Part shown: positions 10,345 to 20,794 of the stretch, one piece after another
How positions within the stretch are numbered: the first letter of the stretch is position 1
How the letters are laid out: every line of letters starts with the position of its first letter
DNA from: Chara braunii
Lineage: Eukaryota; Streptophyta; Charophyceae; Charales; Characeae
NCBI GenBank assembly: GCA_003427395.1
Contig: BFEA01000276.1
Coordinates: forward strand, 1,710,376 to 1,742,556
Direction: 5' to 3'
Length of the DNA stretch: 32,181 nucleotides
Program-made: the position numbers and the translations under genes
The notes under the pieces: model-generated
Told to the model about the DNA's origin: nothing
The model's input: only the letters and a program-made list of their open reading frames with translations
The model's database searches: none

Positions 10345-10455
10345 TGGGAGAGGTGGTAGGTAGGGCACCATGGCCAGTCATATAGAACCATCTCCACTTC
10401 GGTCTTCAAGGTCATGATTTGAATATTAGCTACTACTGATAAGATCCGCATTGGG
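10345..10455 (-). pseudogene. Nuclear 25S rRNA pseudogene fragment, minus strand
   Basis: On the minus strand, from 10445 down, the sequence reads GATCTTATCAGTAGTAGCTA, ATATTCAAATC, then CTTGAAGACCGAAGTGGAGA and TGGTTC. This matches the 25S stretch GATCTTGGTGGTAGTAGCAA, ATATTCAAA, CTTTGAAGACTGAAGTGGGG and AGGTTC (canonical forms from memory). It lies further along the 25S molecule than the plus-strand fragment and is inverted relative to it. GC-rich sequence up to about 10720 may be more of the same fragment, but I could not align it. Confidence 0.65.
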
Positions 10456-11590
10456 ACCCGCTCCGACTGGAGCCATACCACGAGCCTGTAGCAGGCCCGC
10501 ACCCCCGACTCTGTGACCATTGTTTGTATGTGGGCGTCCGTCGGGGGCCCAAGGTGGTGGCGGACTCATCCTGAGCAAGGTGGGCCAGAGGTGGGCTATG
10601 GCGCAAACTGCGAAGCACACCATCTGTCGAGCCGGGTATAGGCGGCGAAAGGGTTGATCAACTCGGCAAGGTGAATTGTTACGTCCGCCTTCGCGGATTT
10701 CGGCTTGCACGATCGGAGCTCTGCGGCCTGCAACGATCAGTGCTTTTCGAGATGCCTAAGCCAGCGTACAACTCGGCATAGGAGAAGAGTGAGGGCAACA
10801 TTCGCTGGGATGAACCCGAACGGGGAGTTGAGAAAGGTACGTGCGAGGTAAAGAGAGAGTTGGTGATGGCGAAGAAACAAAGACGAAGTAGGGGAAGATT
10901 GTTGATCTCGCCCGTTTCTTGATGAAAATGGGTGAGGGAGGACTTGAATCGGGGGGGTTCGGGCCTGGCGACCCGGATTTTGAAGTCAGAATAAAAAAAA
11001 GATTAGTAGAAATGAGAGTTAGTAAAAAAAAACGGTGCGTGGAGATATGGTGAAAGGAGGAAAGGAGGAGAGAAGAAAGGGCATATTTCACTTGTTTGTG
11101 AATGAATTTGAGTAAGGAAGGAGGCAATCCCGAGGTTTTGGCCCTGGGTGATTCGAATGAAGAGGTTAGATCTAGAAGAAAGTTAGTGTAGATAGAGATA
11201 GGAAGAGATTGTAGTCCGCAAGAAGTGACCGAGAAGGAGATATGGGCGGGATGAGAGAAGAGGGAAAAGCGAAGCTCACATTATGCTTGACGAAACCAGT
11301 AGAGTAAAGGGGCGCTTTGGGGGCTTTAAGGGCGGGCGACCCCAAATCCGCAGGCAGATTACTACGAAAGTCGAGGGAAGAAGAGATGGAGTAGAGAAGG
11401 ACTGTGTGGAAAATGAGGGGATAACTTCGCGAATAAACAATGAATACTTCCGCGTTTTATCAAAAGATTTATTCAGATTTTTGCTCGTTATATCGGAGGG
11501 GGATCCGTGCTTGCTTTGGGACTAACACAACTGACTGAATTGAGAGTAGCATCGGGCTAGCATCGAAGGAAAAGGAGAAGTGATACTTAC
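10456..11590. other. No gene seen
   Basis: Possible extension of rRNA-like sequence to about 10720, then purine-rich DNA. The 123-residue minus frame at 10756-11127 is low-complexity Ser/Pro/Leu and probably reflects purine-rich base composition. Nothing is firmly identified. Confidence 0.4.
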
Positions 11591-11790
11591 CTGGTGGATG
11601 CTTGACTAAGCCATTGACGCTCAAAGGAGTGTAGACTGGTAACCGCTCTTGCTCGAGATCACGCCGATCGACGTACTCTAGTTTGAGGAACTCGCCTTGA
11701 GAAAGCTACTCGTTGCTCTGGTCGGAATCGAAGCTAGCCACCTCGGTCTCCTCAGACTTGGTAGCGGCACTATACCATCATAGCAGGCGA
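11591..11790 (-). pseudogene. Possible decayed exon with a strong splice donor
   Basis: On the minus strand a protein-like reading runs EETEVASFDSDQSNE, then a TAG (11708-11706), then LSQGEFLKLEYVDRRDLEQE and RLPVYTPLSVNGLVKHPP. It ends exactly at CCACCAG/GTAAGTATC, a near-ideal 5' splice site with the cut at 11591/11590. The residue composition is typical of real protein. The in-frame stop means it is broken, or that the true exon starts after it. No family is recognised. Confidence 0.3.
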
Positions 11791-13298
11791 ATGAACGAAC
11801 GAGGGCGGACTAGGAAAAGAAAACAAGCGGGAGGCTAAGCGCAATGATGAAGTAGGTGCGGGTGAGTGAGCACGGATGAGAGTGAGGGAGAGAATCGACG
11901 AGGAAAGGAAGGAAGGATGGTGTTTACTCGGTCAAGGCAGTCCTAAAATTGACGATTGCCGCAACAAATAACTCTGGCGAAGTGCACTTTCTCTTATTCT
12001 AGTAGGAGATTCCTTCTCGCTTCGGAAGTTCCGTCAGCAAACCTCGCTATGGTATAATATCGCCCTTACCACCATGGTTTCCACCGTAATCAGGCTAACG
12101 GTCCTCACCACCTTCACTGAATAATTCTTCTTTTCTAGTGGTCTCGAGGGGGCTACCCCGAGTTCCAGTGACATTAACCTTCGCCCGCGAGCACAACCAA
12201 TCCCATTTTGTACGTAAGCACTGCCTCCCTTCGGCTGGCAAGCCGTTACTTATTCTGAAGTTTGTTGTGGACCAAATTACAGGAGGAAGGGAAAGCTAGA
12301 ATGCAATACCAGCCAGAGACATTAGGAGTATTCCTACTAACCTGAGTTGTGGCGAAGAATGAGTTGCTATTGGTCTCTGCCCACAGTCTATGTTGGTGCG
12401 CAGCCGTGCCGTTTGTTGTCCATTGCAGAGCTATCGTAGCGTTGTGGCTTACCGTATTGTGTGATGCGCACTATCTTGGTGCTTCGTTACTATGCACAAC
12501 TGATTGGGCATGCCGAGTGTGTTGGAGCTGTCGTGGTTACACCCATATTTCAAGTAGGATACAAGGGAGATATCCAACCGCAGGTTTTTTGGACTGCACA
12601 ACTGTTGTTTGTTTGAAGGTGGAAGCTGATGATTTTGGAAAGAGGATTAGACATTGTAGAGGGACCACCGTTGTGGTTTGAAGGATTGTCTGGGGGGAGT
12701 TATTCCGCTGGTTGGTCATAGTTTCAACCATCTTCATGACGTCTAATTGCCTTTCGGTTGTTCTTGTTGCATTTTGGCCGCCATTGCAGAGCCCTGAGGC
12801 GAGTCAATGATTCAAGGCCCGCTCTCGCGAGTCTGAGTGCAACTCCCTCGGATTTGAGAGACTTAATGCTTCTCTTCCTGCCTTTCTGACTCTAAGTTTA
12901 GTCTCTAGTTACGAGAGGAAGGCGGTAGGCAGGATTGCAACCCGTAGGACCGCACCACTCTATGAGAAGTCTGCCCACCGATTGTGGGAGCTCTGCCAGA
13001 ACTGAGGGGGAGTTCTGTAGGCAAGGAACTGAGAGGTAAAGCGTCATCTCCCTCTATACACTCGGTTATAAACCATATATGTACATCCTTCTACAGTTTG
13101 ACTAAGTATACTGCATGTATCCCATATGAAATTTATATTTGACTTTCAGGATACAAATCGGAGTTAAGTAAAGAAAGGATGCACAATTTCAGTTTCAAGT
13201 TTGTTGTTTGCTTGAAAACAGATTGTGAAAAGGGTTTGCATCTGGGGGAAAGGCGGGAGAAAATGTGGTTTTGCCTGCGTTTGATTGACTCGACCAAA
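11791..13298. other. No gene firmly supported
   Basis: The plus frame at 12349-12681 (110 residues) and the minus frame at 12537-12737 overlap, and neither has a recognisable domain. A donor-like CTCAG/GTTAGTAGG occurs on the minus strand at about 12340. A hairpin at 12997-13017 pairs CAGAACT with AGTTCTG around a GAGGGGG loop; the G-run could also be read as a polypurine tract, but no LTR follows. Confidence 0.4.
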
Positions 13299-14029
13299 GC
13301 GTTGGACAAGTCTCCATAAGTTTTGAGGACCCAATGCTATGTTTATTTTTTATTGCCTAGAGAACCGGACAGGTTTCCATAAGCTTGGATGGTCTTTTTG
13401 CTCTGATTTGTGAGTGTTGTTTGTGACTGTCTTTTCATGGACCAAGCAGGTTTCCATAAGTTTGGATGACTTGGTCGCCTTGTTTTTATTTGGGGTTTCT
13501 CATGTTTTATTGGTTTCCGAAAGGTGTTCAACATGTTTCATAAGTTTGGACGACTCTAACTCTCTTTGCTTATTATGAGAGAAGATCAGACGAAGGACTG
13601 GACATGTTTTCATAAGTTTGGATGGTCTGGTCTGGAGCCACGCACATGTTGAAACCAGAAAGGGTAAATTTTGACTATATTCTTATGTTATTCTACTTAT
13701 GAACAGGCTATTGAGACATGTTTCCATAAGTTTGGATGATCTAACTATAGTTATCACAAACTGAAGAGAGTATAAATTAAGAATAAACATGTAGTAAGAA
13801 GCGGCAGGTTGAACCTTGTTTTTAAGCTGAACGGTTCAGTCATATGCTGTCTTAAAAGACTAAGGTGCAAACATTTATATATAACTTGGATAATTTTAAA
13901 CAGTTCAAGGCGACTAGGCTGGATATCCTAGTCACATGCCCAAGGAAGAGAAAAAATGTAGTGCCATGTATTTGTGTATATCCAATGATTGAGCTAGACA
14001 AGTTTCCATAAGTTTGGATGATCTAGCTT
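13299..14029 (+). ncRNA. Array of seven stem-loops with a shared loop
   Basis: Seven copies of a motif close to AGTTTCCATAAGTTTGGATG occur at about 13306, 13371, 13448, 13531, 13604, 13718 and 14000. The flanks differ from copy to copy yet pair with each other. Copy 1 pairs 13299-13305 with 13331-13337 (7 bp, one G-T). Copy 3 pairs GACCAAG with CTTGGTC (13440-13446, 13470-13476). Copy 5 pairs GGACTGGAC with GTCTGGTCT (9 bp, three G-T). Copy 7 pairs GAGCTAGA with TCTAGCTT. Copies 2 and 6 pair with internal loops; copy 4 barely pairs. Inside the loop, TCCA can pair with TGGA. Different stems with preserved pairing, including G-T pairs, suggest a folded RNA. Strand is assigned from the G-T pairs, which favour plus. 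No known RNA family is recognised and no coding frame crosses the array. Confidence 0.6.
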
Positions 14030-14224
14030 TATGTCCTATGTAAGTTGGGTATAAGGGACAAATCATTGAAAGACTATAAACTATTGTTTGACAAGGTTTA
14101 ACCTTGGGGTTGGTGAGAGTACTTATCATTATGGTTTGACCTTGCATGTGACTAAGTGAGATCACTACCTAGTCTGAGTTTCAATTTGATAGGTAGTTGC
14201 TTTCTCGCCGCGTGCTAGAGCTAT

Positions 14225-14890
14225 ATGAGTTAATTCAAATTCTGTATTTTATGAGATGATTTTTTTTACGTAGGTAAATTCTCACATTTTCTAGGATAAT
14301 GTATTATACTTCGCTTTGTATAAATCTTGGTAAGCTAATTTTTCTACGGGAAGCGCTGCCGAAATTTTCACAAATCCAAGTAGTTAGTCAAATCTGATTT
14401 TCAAAGTTTAATTTTTTGTCTAAGTTTATATCCAACTTAGTAAAAATATGAAAAAACTTCTTTTCTAGGGGAAGTGCTGCCCAAATTTTTACCAATTCAG
14501 GAAGTTAGACAAATTTTGACTTTGGAAAGTCAGAATTACTTTCAAACTTAGTATTTAACTTTGTATAAGTTTTGAAAAACTACTTCTCCTACAGGAAGCG
14601 CTGTCAAAATTTCTACAAATCTAAAGAGTTAGTTAAACTTTGTCTGGTTAAAACTCAAGTTTTATGTTTGAGTTCATATATGACTTAGTATGAATCTGGG
14701 AAGTTTAGTTCTTTAAACGAGATGCTGCCAAAACTTTTGCTAATTAGGTAGTTGGACAAAAATTAACTTTCTAAAATTAGAGATCATTTCACTTTTTGTA
14801 TTGAAGATAATATAAATTATGAAAAGACACTTTTCCTATGGGAAGCGCAACCACAATTTTCTTAGTTTAAGGAAGATAGATTATATTTTG
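14225..14890. repeat. ~123-bp tandem array, about five copies
   Basis: An anchor close to GGGAAGCGCTGCCAAAATTTT recurs at about 14348, 14468, 14593, 14718 and 14840, giving spacings of 120-125 bp. Each anchor is followed by a block like ACAAATT..AGTTAGACAAATTTTGAC and preceded by ACTTCTTTTCTA. Copies are about 70-80 percent alike by eye, so the array is old. The DNA between anchors is strongly AT-rich. No ORF is conserved across units. Confidence 0.85.
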
Positions 14891-15703
14891 ACAGGTGGTG
14901 ATTCTGACAATCCACCATGAATAGGGAAAATTCTGCCACATGTCTACCTTTCTTTGAACACTAGCTTAGAGGTAGACTTTGACCTAGTTAGCAGGAGGAT
15001 ATTGAGTGAGAATGTGCTATGGAGATTCATTTCCCATACACTGATAGTTAGTCTTTGACATTGACCTGTCATGTGTTACAGGTCCTCTTGATCGTTTCGA
15101 TTCAGGATTTGACCTAGATTCAGCTTGATCCCACGATAATCATCTTCTATTATTACAAATAACATGTCGGTTGCCGATTCGTCGGTTTACGACTCAACTC
15201 CAATCAATTTTTGTCACTCAAACTAAAGACTTTAGCCCTATGATTGGGTCTGTTTCACTGTGTTTCCACCCGGACTTTATTGAATGGTCATTTACCAAAG
15301 ATAATGAGTATTTTATTTTTGAGGAGTTGCACAAGGAATGAGCTTGTATGGCTAAAGCGAGGGATATGAGTGCAGAGAATAGTTGAAGTTGACCTTATGT
15401 AGTGCACTGACTTTTGGTTGAATCTTTGATGTAATTGTATGCATGTTTGTGGTTCAGACTTTGAATTTGACTGCCTGCAATCACACACAATATATGATTG
15501 GGAGTAGTCTCACTGTGATTGTGAGAAGTGATCGTCCCATGTTATATAACTCGTTTTATATATGTACATACATATATCTTGAGTATTCGCGCGGCCTACT
15601 GCAACCTTGTGTAAGGGTTAAATAAATTATGCTTTGAGCGAAAAGGGAGATCCCTCTTTATCGTTTGCTTTTCAGAGTGTTTATGGTTGAACGTTGGAAT
15701 TCG
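14891..15703. other. No gene seen
   Basis: Only short frames without recognisable domains. A purine-rich GCGAAAAGGGAGAT near 15638-15651 could be a polypurine tract of an element to the left, lying about 50 bp before the candidate LTR start. That is a loose fit. Confidence 0.4.
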
Positions 15704-17597
15704 TGACACCCGTCAAAATCAAAATCAAACCCCTTGATATCCATCGAGGCCCTGGATGATGAAGTTTGTCTCAAGGGCGATAAGAAACGACTGCCACCAC
15801 AGGTATGAACCTGTGTACCACACACTCTCCGCAAGGTGAAGAAGAGGGTGTGGCTCTCAACCGCACTTGGCGGTTGTCCAACGTCGAGAGATTAACCCCT
15901 CAAGGCGCATGTCAGCCGACACTTGAGTGTCGAACACGGCCCTCGAGATTATTAAGGATCGTGTAATTATGGGTACTACATAGTACGCCATCATTGCGAC
16001 TGCTTGCGTACGTTTGCATCGCTAGTCGATATGAGAAGGCCCTGCGTCCGCGTGGTTTTATACTAAGTCTCTCGCGCGCCGCCTAACCGATTTCTGCATT
16101 TGAAGGTTATGTTGTGCCTTGTGGCTATGCTGGCGCGAGCCCAGTTGGATATGGTGGTTGTGCACAGGGCGTGCTATAGTTGTTATGATCTTTGAATTGT
16201 GAGGGACTCACTTTTTCTCCATCGCTGCTTTGTCAAAGTGTCGTGTGCGCTGAAGACTAAGTGTGGATACTGCGTCGTGAGCATGGCTCTGGTTCCAAGT
16301 GTCTATGGATGTTGAATGCTTCACTACTAGAAAGTCTATGGATGTATGGATAATTAGGGACTTTGTGATGGTCCTTGTCACGATTGTACGCCTAGGTGCG
16401 CACCTGTGGTAATTGGGTTTTGAACGTCTACATGAGCGTATGAGTGTGCTGATGCCCTTTTCCCTCAACTAACTGTCGATCCCCGCGCCCATCCTTGCGC
16501 GCAAGCACCACGTGGTAACTTCCCCATTCATTTGTGCGTATGGGCGGGCGACCAGTGGGATCGGGTGCGAAAATTTAGTCGTTCTACCCGATTCCCCTGC
16601 CTTTTGGGCATCAACATTTTGTCGAGGTGACAATTTTAATGGGAGTCATCACACGTAATGCACTTGCATTTTGATAAGAGATCGGGTCTGTAGGGGACCA
16701 ATTGAGATTTGTATGGAATCGAGGTTTGCCATCGTGAATGTGAGCGCAGGTAACTGCCTGTGCTCGAGCCTCACATCGATCCGCCTTACCGACCTTCCTC
16801 CTTTCCCTACCGCAGACGAGGACGGTTTTTACGGCGACACGAATGTGCAAAGGACGCTATTGCACACTGATCGGGTTTACATCTACAACCCGTCTAAGGC
16901 GTGTCATATAAGGGGAGTGGGGTTCGTCTTCATCGATCGGTTTGCCTCCCAGTCTTTGATTTTGCCATGCACCGATTTAACGGTGCTCCCCTAGTCTGCT
17001 ACACACGCCACATGGAAACCCCAATTTAATTGTCGCTGGTGCCAGCTAGGAAACTCGTATTCTTGGCGGAGGTTGGTGTTGAGGTACGAAGGGTCTGTCC
17101 GGTTCCTGGATCTCTCTTGCAATGTGAGAGTTTTTCCAGCGAACGTCCGGACTTGGGTGCCTCCGCTCTCACCCCCGTCGGATGACGAGAATACGAGCCA
17201 ATCGGATGGCAACGTGGGCCCGACTTGGATGCATGAGGCATCCCTTCTCTCCTTGGTCCCCATGAAAAGGGTTGTGTGAACCTGACAAAGAATAGGCACC
17301 AGATTCGTTTGTTTTTGCATAGTTTTTGTATCTATTTTTTTAATAGGAACGAGTTGCATGTGTGCCCTTAAGTCCCAAGGCAGGTTTTTGCAAATGTCTT
17401 GCCCCGCTTTAGTCCTCTAATTTCTGCAGTTTTGCAATTGTCCCTATCAACCTGTGTGTTTTGAAATACCCTCGGAACTGAGGTGAGAACCTGAGTTCCG
17501 CCTTGGCGGTTCAACCCCTGCCCAAAATCCTCGGCCACACCCCGACTACTCTGATCGGCACTCCTACGGGTACGGGATGGTACACGGGGTGTGAGGT
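15704..17597 (+). mobile_element. Candidate 5' LTR of a Ty3-type element
   Basis: The right edge is set by the primer site that starts at 17598. The sequence just before it, GGGGTGTGAG, resembles the usual GGGGTGTGACA end of plant Ty3 LTRs. The left edge is proposed at TGACACCCGTC (15704), which mirrors that end. LTR-like phrases such as GTTTTTGCAAATGTCTTGCCCC lie at about 17384. No partner LTR is in the window, so the left edge is only a proposal. Confidence 0.45.
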
Positions 17598-17609
17598 TGG
17601 TATCAGAGC
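17598..17609 (+). promoter_or_regulatory. Primer binding site for initiator tRNA-Met
   Basis: TGGTATCAGAGC matches all 12 bases complementary to the 3' end of plant initiator tRNA-Met, the usual primer for plant LTR-retrotransposon reverse transcription. It lies 115 bp upstream of the gag ATG, as expected. Confidence 0.85.
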
Positions 17610-17723
17610 TGATTCGTTTCAGCTCCGAAGTTTCTCGGAAAAGTCCTGGCCTTGCAGTTGGCGCCTCATCGTCGCCAGCCCACCAGCGGTAATCGGAACC
17701 CCGCTCGAGGTAAACCTCGAGCT

Positions 17724-19022
17724 ATGGCTGAGGATCAACGAGATCAGCAGGTGGGCAACCATATGGATCTCGCTCGGAACCCCCTACATCTCGTTCCTCC
17801 TCCCTCCCAAGTTCTCATCTTTGAAAACAATGAAACTGACCTTCGTAGCTGGTTGGCCACCTTAAGAGATCACGGATGGTCTGACCAGTTACTCCAAGAA
17901 CGTATTCGGGAGCGATAACCCCTACACTAACCGGCGAAATGTTCAAGAAAGCGTCCTCGAGCGCTTCGACCACATAGCCCTAGGGCAATGTCTGCGCCTC
18001 TTGAAGGAGTACGTGCAGCAACCTCTAGAGTCTCTGGGTCGGTATGCAGACCACCACACTTACCTGGTCGAACGGTCGGGGCGATGAGAAAATCGTCGGG
18101 GCGAATTTCTGGGGTCTTGTGGAAGAAAATCCGTTAAAAATGCAGCGCGATAGACCATACGTTGACAAAACTAATTAAGCACACCATTAAGTATGAGAAG
18201 GAAAATTATGATGTGGGCATCGATTCAGAGTCGGATGAGGATGATCCTAGGAGAGCGCCACCAGGGCGTTGCAACTAAGACCAAAATGTTTGAAGATCGC
18301 TTTGGGTTGAGGCTGACCAAACAGTCTTCCGACCGAAAAGCGTCTTCCTCCTCTTAGGAGATCTGATGCAGGGGTGGGCGAAGCAGAGAGCTACCTCGGC
18401 CGCATAAAAGCAGCAACAAGCGGCTATGGCAGGAGTCGTTGGAGCTTCCCGACCTGGCCCTGCTGCAGCCCAAGCTCGGGCGATGTGATGCTACAATTGC
18501 AATCAGCCAGGACACATGGTCAAGGATTGTCCCGCACCTCGGAACCAGCAAGGCAACGCCGGAGCCTCTCAGGTTCTGCTCGCGGCGCCTGCAGCTACTA
18601 ACCAAGGGAGAGTAGCCACGATACTAGAAACGGGAGTTGCAGATGTCATGTTGCCAACAGTGCCCGATATCGAACCTGAGGAGTATATAACCGCTGCTAT
18701 GCTCAAGCTCGGGCCCATAGGGGTGATACGTCACATCCAACAAATAACAGAGGAAAGTGACTTTGAGCCTTGGAAACCAGGGTTCGAGGACCACACGATT
18801 CCTGGGCTCGAGTATAAGGACGGTCAGATCGACGTCCTGGATACCATGAAGGCCTTGGACCTTTGGATCCCCGTGCGTATCCCGTACTTGCTGACGATCT
18901 CTGAAGCAGCGGACAAAATGCTAATTGAACAATGTCTTAAGAACCAGCGACGGTTCGAGGAGGGTGGAAAAGGCAAGAAGCCGGCGGCAAAAAATCGACC
19001 GTCGGCTCCCGAGGTCAGACTA
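17724..19022 (+). pseudogene. Broken gag of a Ty3-type retrotransposon
   Basis: The frame starts MAEDQRDQQVGNHMDLARNP and continues FENNETDLRSWLATLRDHGW, a gag-like N-terminus, but stops at 17916-17918. Gag-like text resumes in pieces (ERFDHIALGQCLRLLKEYVQ at about 17960, then YEKENYDVGIDSESDEDDPR at about 18200). A CCHC zinc knuckle, CYNCNQPGHMVKDC, lies at 18489-18530, with a TGA immediately before its first Cys (18486-18488), probably from CGA. A 169-residue open frame runs from 18516 to 19025 through acidic sequence to a Lys-rich end. No protease, reverse transcriptase, RNase H or integrase follows. The element is dead, and is either internally deleted or of a gag-only class. Confidence 0.8.
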
Positions 19023-19029
19023 TAGCCAA

Positions 19030-19545
19030 GCTCTTTTAGGGCCACAGGTGGCCTAGCCAAGAGTAGGCTGACCTATACTTTCAAGAAGACTGAGTCCTTT
19101 TAGGGCCATACGTGGCTTGACCCAGGGTCGGACTGCGGTCACACTCTTCTAGGGTTGAAGGCAATCCGGCCTATAAGAAAGGCCGAACGGTTTCGTTTTC
19201 AAATACCAAGTTCTTTCAGGGCTACGGGGAAGCCTAGCCAGAGGAGGACGAACTGTGGTCAGACTCTTTCATGATCAAAGGTGATCCGGCCAAAAGCGGG
19301 CCGAGCCTCAGTTTCAAAGGGACCAAGGTCTTTCAGGCCCTAGGTGGCCTGGCCAAGCGGGGCCAAGCTCTGATCAAACTTTTTTGGGGCCGAAGGCGGC
19401 CTGACCGAGAGTAGGATGAGTTATTCTTTTGTGAGGACTAAGTTCTTTCAGAGCCATAGGTGGCTTGGCAAAGAGAAGCCAAACCTGGATAGCCTCCTCT
19501 TGTGAAGGATGACAAGTTTGAGGACCAAAGAAGGTCCGGCTCAGG
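19030..19545. repeat. ~116-bp dimeric tandem array after gag
   Basis: Two related half-units alternate. One type (AGGGCCATAGGTGGCCTGGCC-like) starts at about 19103, 19219, 19335 and 19450. The other (GGGCCGAAGGCGGCCTGACC-like) starts at about 19152, 19271 and 19386. The dimer period is 114-118 bp. Each half-unit holds a GGCC..GGCC inverted motif able to form a small hairpin. An extra diverged unit lies at each end. Such tandem arrays downstream of gag or pol are known from the internal region of several plant LTR elements. Confidence 0.8.
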
Positions 19546-19785
19546 GTGACCAAATTTTTGCTTCTGCACTAACCCCATGCGTTGGTGGTAGCTTTGAATG
19601 GGGTTTGGTATGAGTAGGGTTTGAGAATTTGAATATTTATTTATTATTTTATTATGCCTGCCGATGTTTTCCTTATTTGTTTTTTTTGGTGGCTGCAGAG
19701 AAGCCTGTGACCCAATGAGAATTACGAACGGGTAATGGCCATGGGGTCACAAGAATGTTCCTTCTTCGCATGAGAAGTGAACCCC
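19546..19785. other. No gene seen
   Basis: T-rich spacer with a 9-nt T run near 19679. It may be the 3' part of the gag element, but no LTR end is recognisable. Confidence 0.4.
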
Positions 19786-20342
19786 TTAACCTTCTTTGTG
19801 AAGATGCAGATATACCAGGTACGTTATGAGCCCGAGGAACTCGACTTGTTGTATGATGAGAATAATGAAAGAGAGCCTTGATGGGATCTTGCTGTAATCA
19901 ACGGGCGATGGAGGTGGAGGACTACGTATATCGGCAGACCCAAGTGCAAAAGTTGATGATATGGGCTGAGAAGGGGCAGTCTGTGAAGGTCTAATAGTGG
20001 AGAGTGAAGGGAGAAGAGGGCTGTGAAGCGAACGTGGGCTGTATTTTTGAGAAATTTTGGCATGATGGTATGCCATCTTTGTGGGGGATGGAGTTTGCTC
20101 GTGGAAGTCAGGGACAGTATAATGGCGGCCTCCTAATCCAGTCCCTCATCTGAGAAATTGTCCTCCCTTTTGAATTCTACTTCATCTTGAACGTGAGCCT
20201 TGCTGTGCCTGCCACCTTTCCCACGCCCCTGAGCCTTGCCTTGTCCACGACCGGTACTAGCCATGTTGAGGGATGGTGAAGGAAAGAGGAGGCTGATTGG
20301 GACGGAACAGAGAGAGACTGCAAACAAAATGCTGAGATACAA
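19786..20342 (-). CDS. Two adjoining unidentified minus-strand frames
   Basis: One frame (20342-20133, best internal start at 20268-20266) begins MASTGRGQGKAQGRGKGGRH, a Gly/Arg/Lys-rich basic start, and turns acidic (DEVEFKREDNFSDEG) before a stop. The next frame (20076-19786) is Ser/Pro/Leu-rich. The first has protein-like composition and could be the N-terminus of a gag or nucleic-acid-binding protein broken by a stop. No family is recognised and the link between the two frames is inference. Confidence 0.25.
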
Positions 20343-20794
20343 ATGGTGTGCTAAGTGTTGCTAGAGAACTCTACCAGCGAACCTACTTGCCACCTCGGGG
20401 GGAAGGTTGTATGGCGTAGGATCCAACGGAAGGTGAAAGAAGAGAAGAACATGAAAATGAACAAGTGCACTGATTGGGGATCGCTATGATTTATACTGTT
20501 GGTCACACCCCATGCTGGACCAGCGAGGATGCTGGTACTGGTGTTTGGTATGGTTGTCGGTAGTGGGGCCCTATGCTGGTCCCTTTGTTTTTTCTTTTCC
20601 TTACTTTGTTACCCCATGCTTACCTACCTATTCATTTATTTATTCTCATGTTTACGATTTTTTTTTTTTCCTTCTTTTTTTTGGAGGGCTATTCAAAATT
20701 CTGTTTGCTGGTCACCTCGACTTTTGTGCTAATGGAAAGTCGCTTCACCTTTTCTTTCCCTGGATGTTTGTTGTCAAGGTTGTACTTAAACCGC
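20343..20794. other. No gene seen
   Basis: T-rich sequence with T runs at about 20660-20685. The overlapping frames are rich in Phe and Leu because of that composition. Confidence 0.4.

Noticed and set aside
10105-10455. A working rRNA gene
   Set aside because: The pieces are short, heavily substituted and in opposite orientations.
12997-13017. Polypurine tract marking a 3' LTR
   Set aside because: The GAGGGGG run is the loop of a CAGAACT/AGTTCTG hairpin, and no LTR start follows it.
13299-14029. The spaced repeats as a CRISPR array
   Set aside because: The repeats are imperfect, spacing varies from 63 to 281 bp, the variable parts pair with each other, and the context is eukaryotic.
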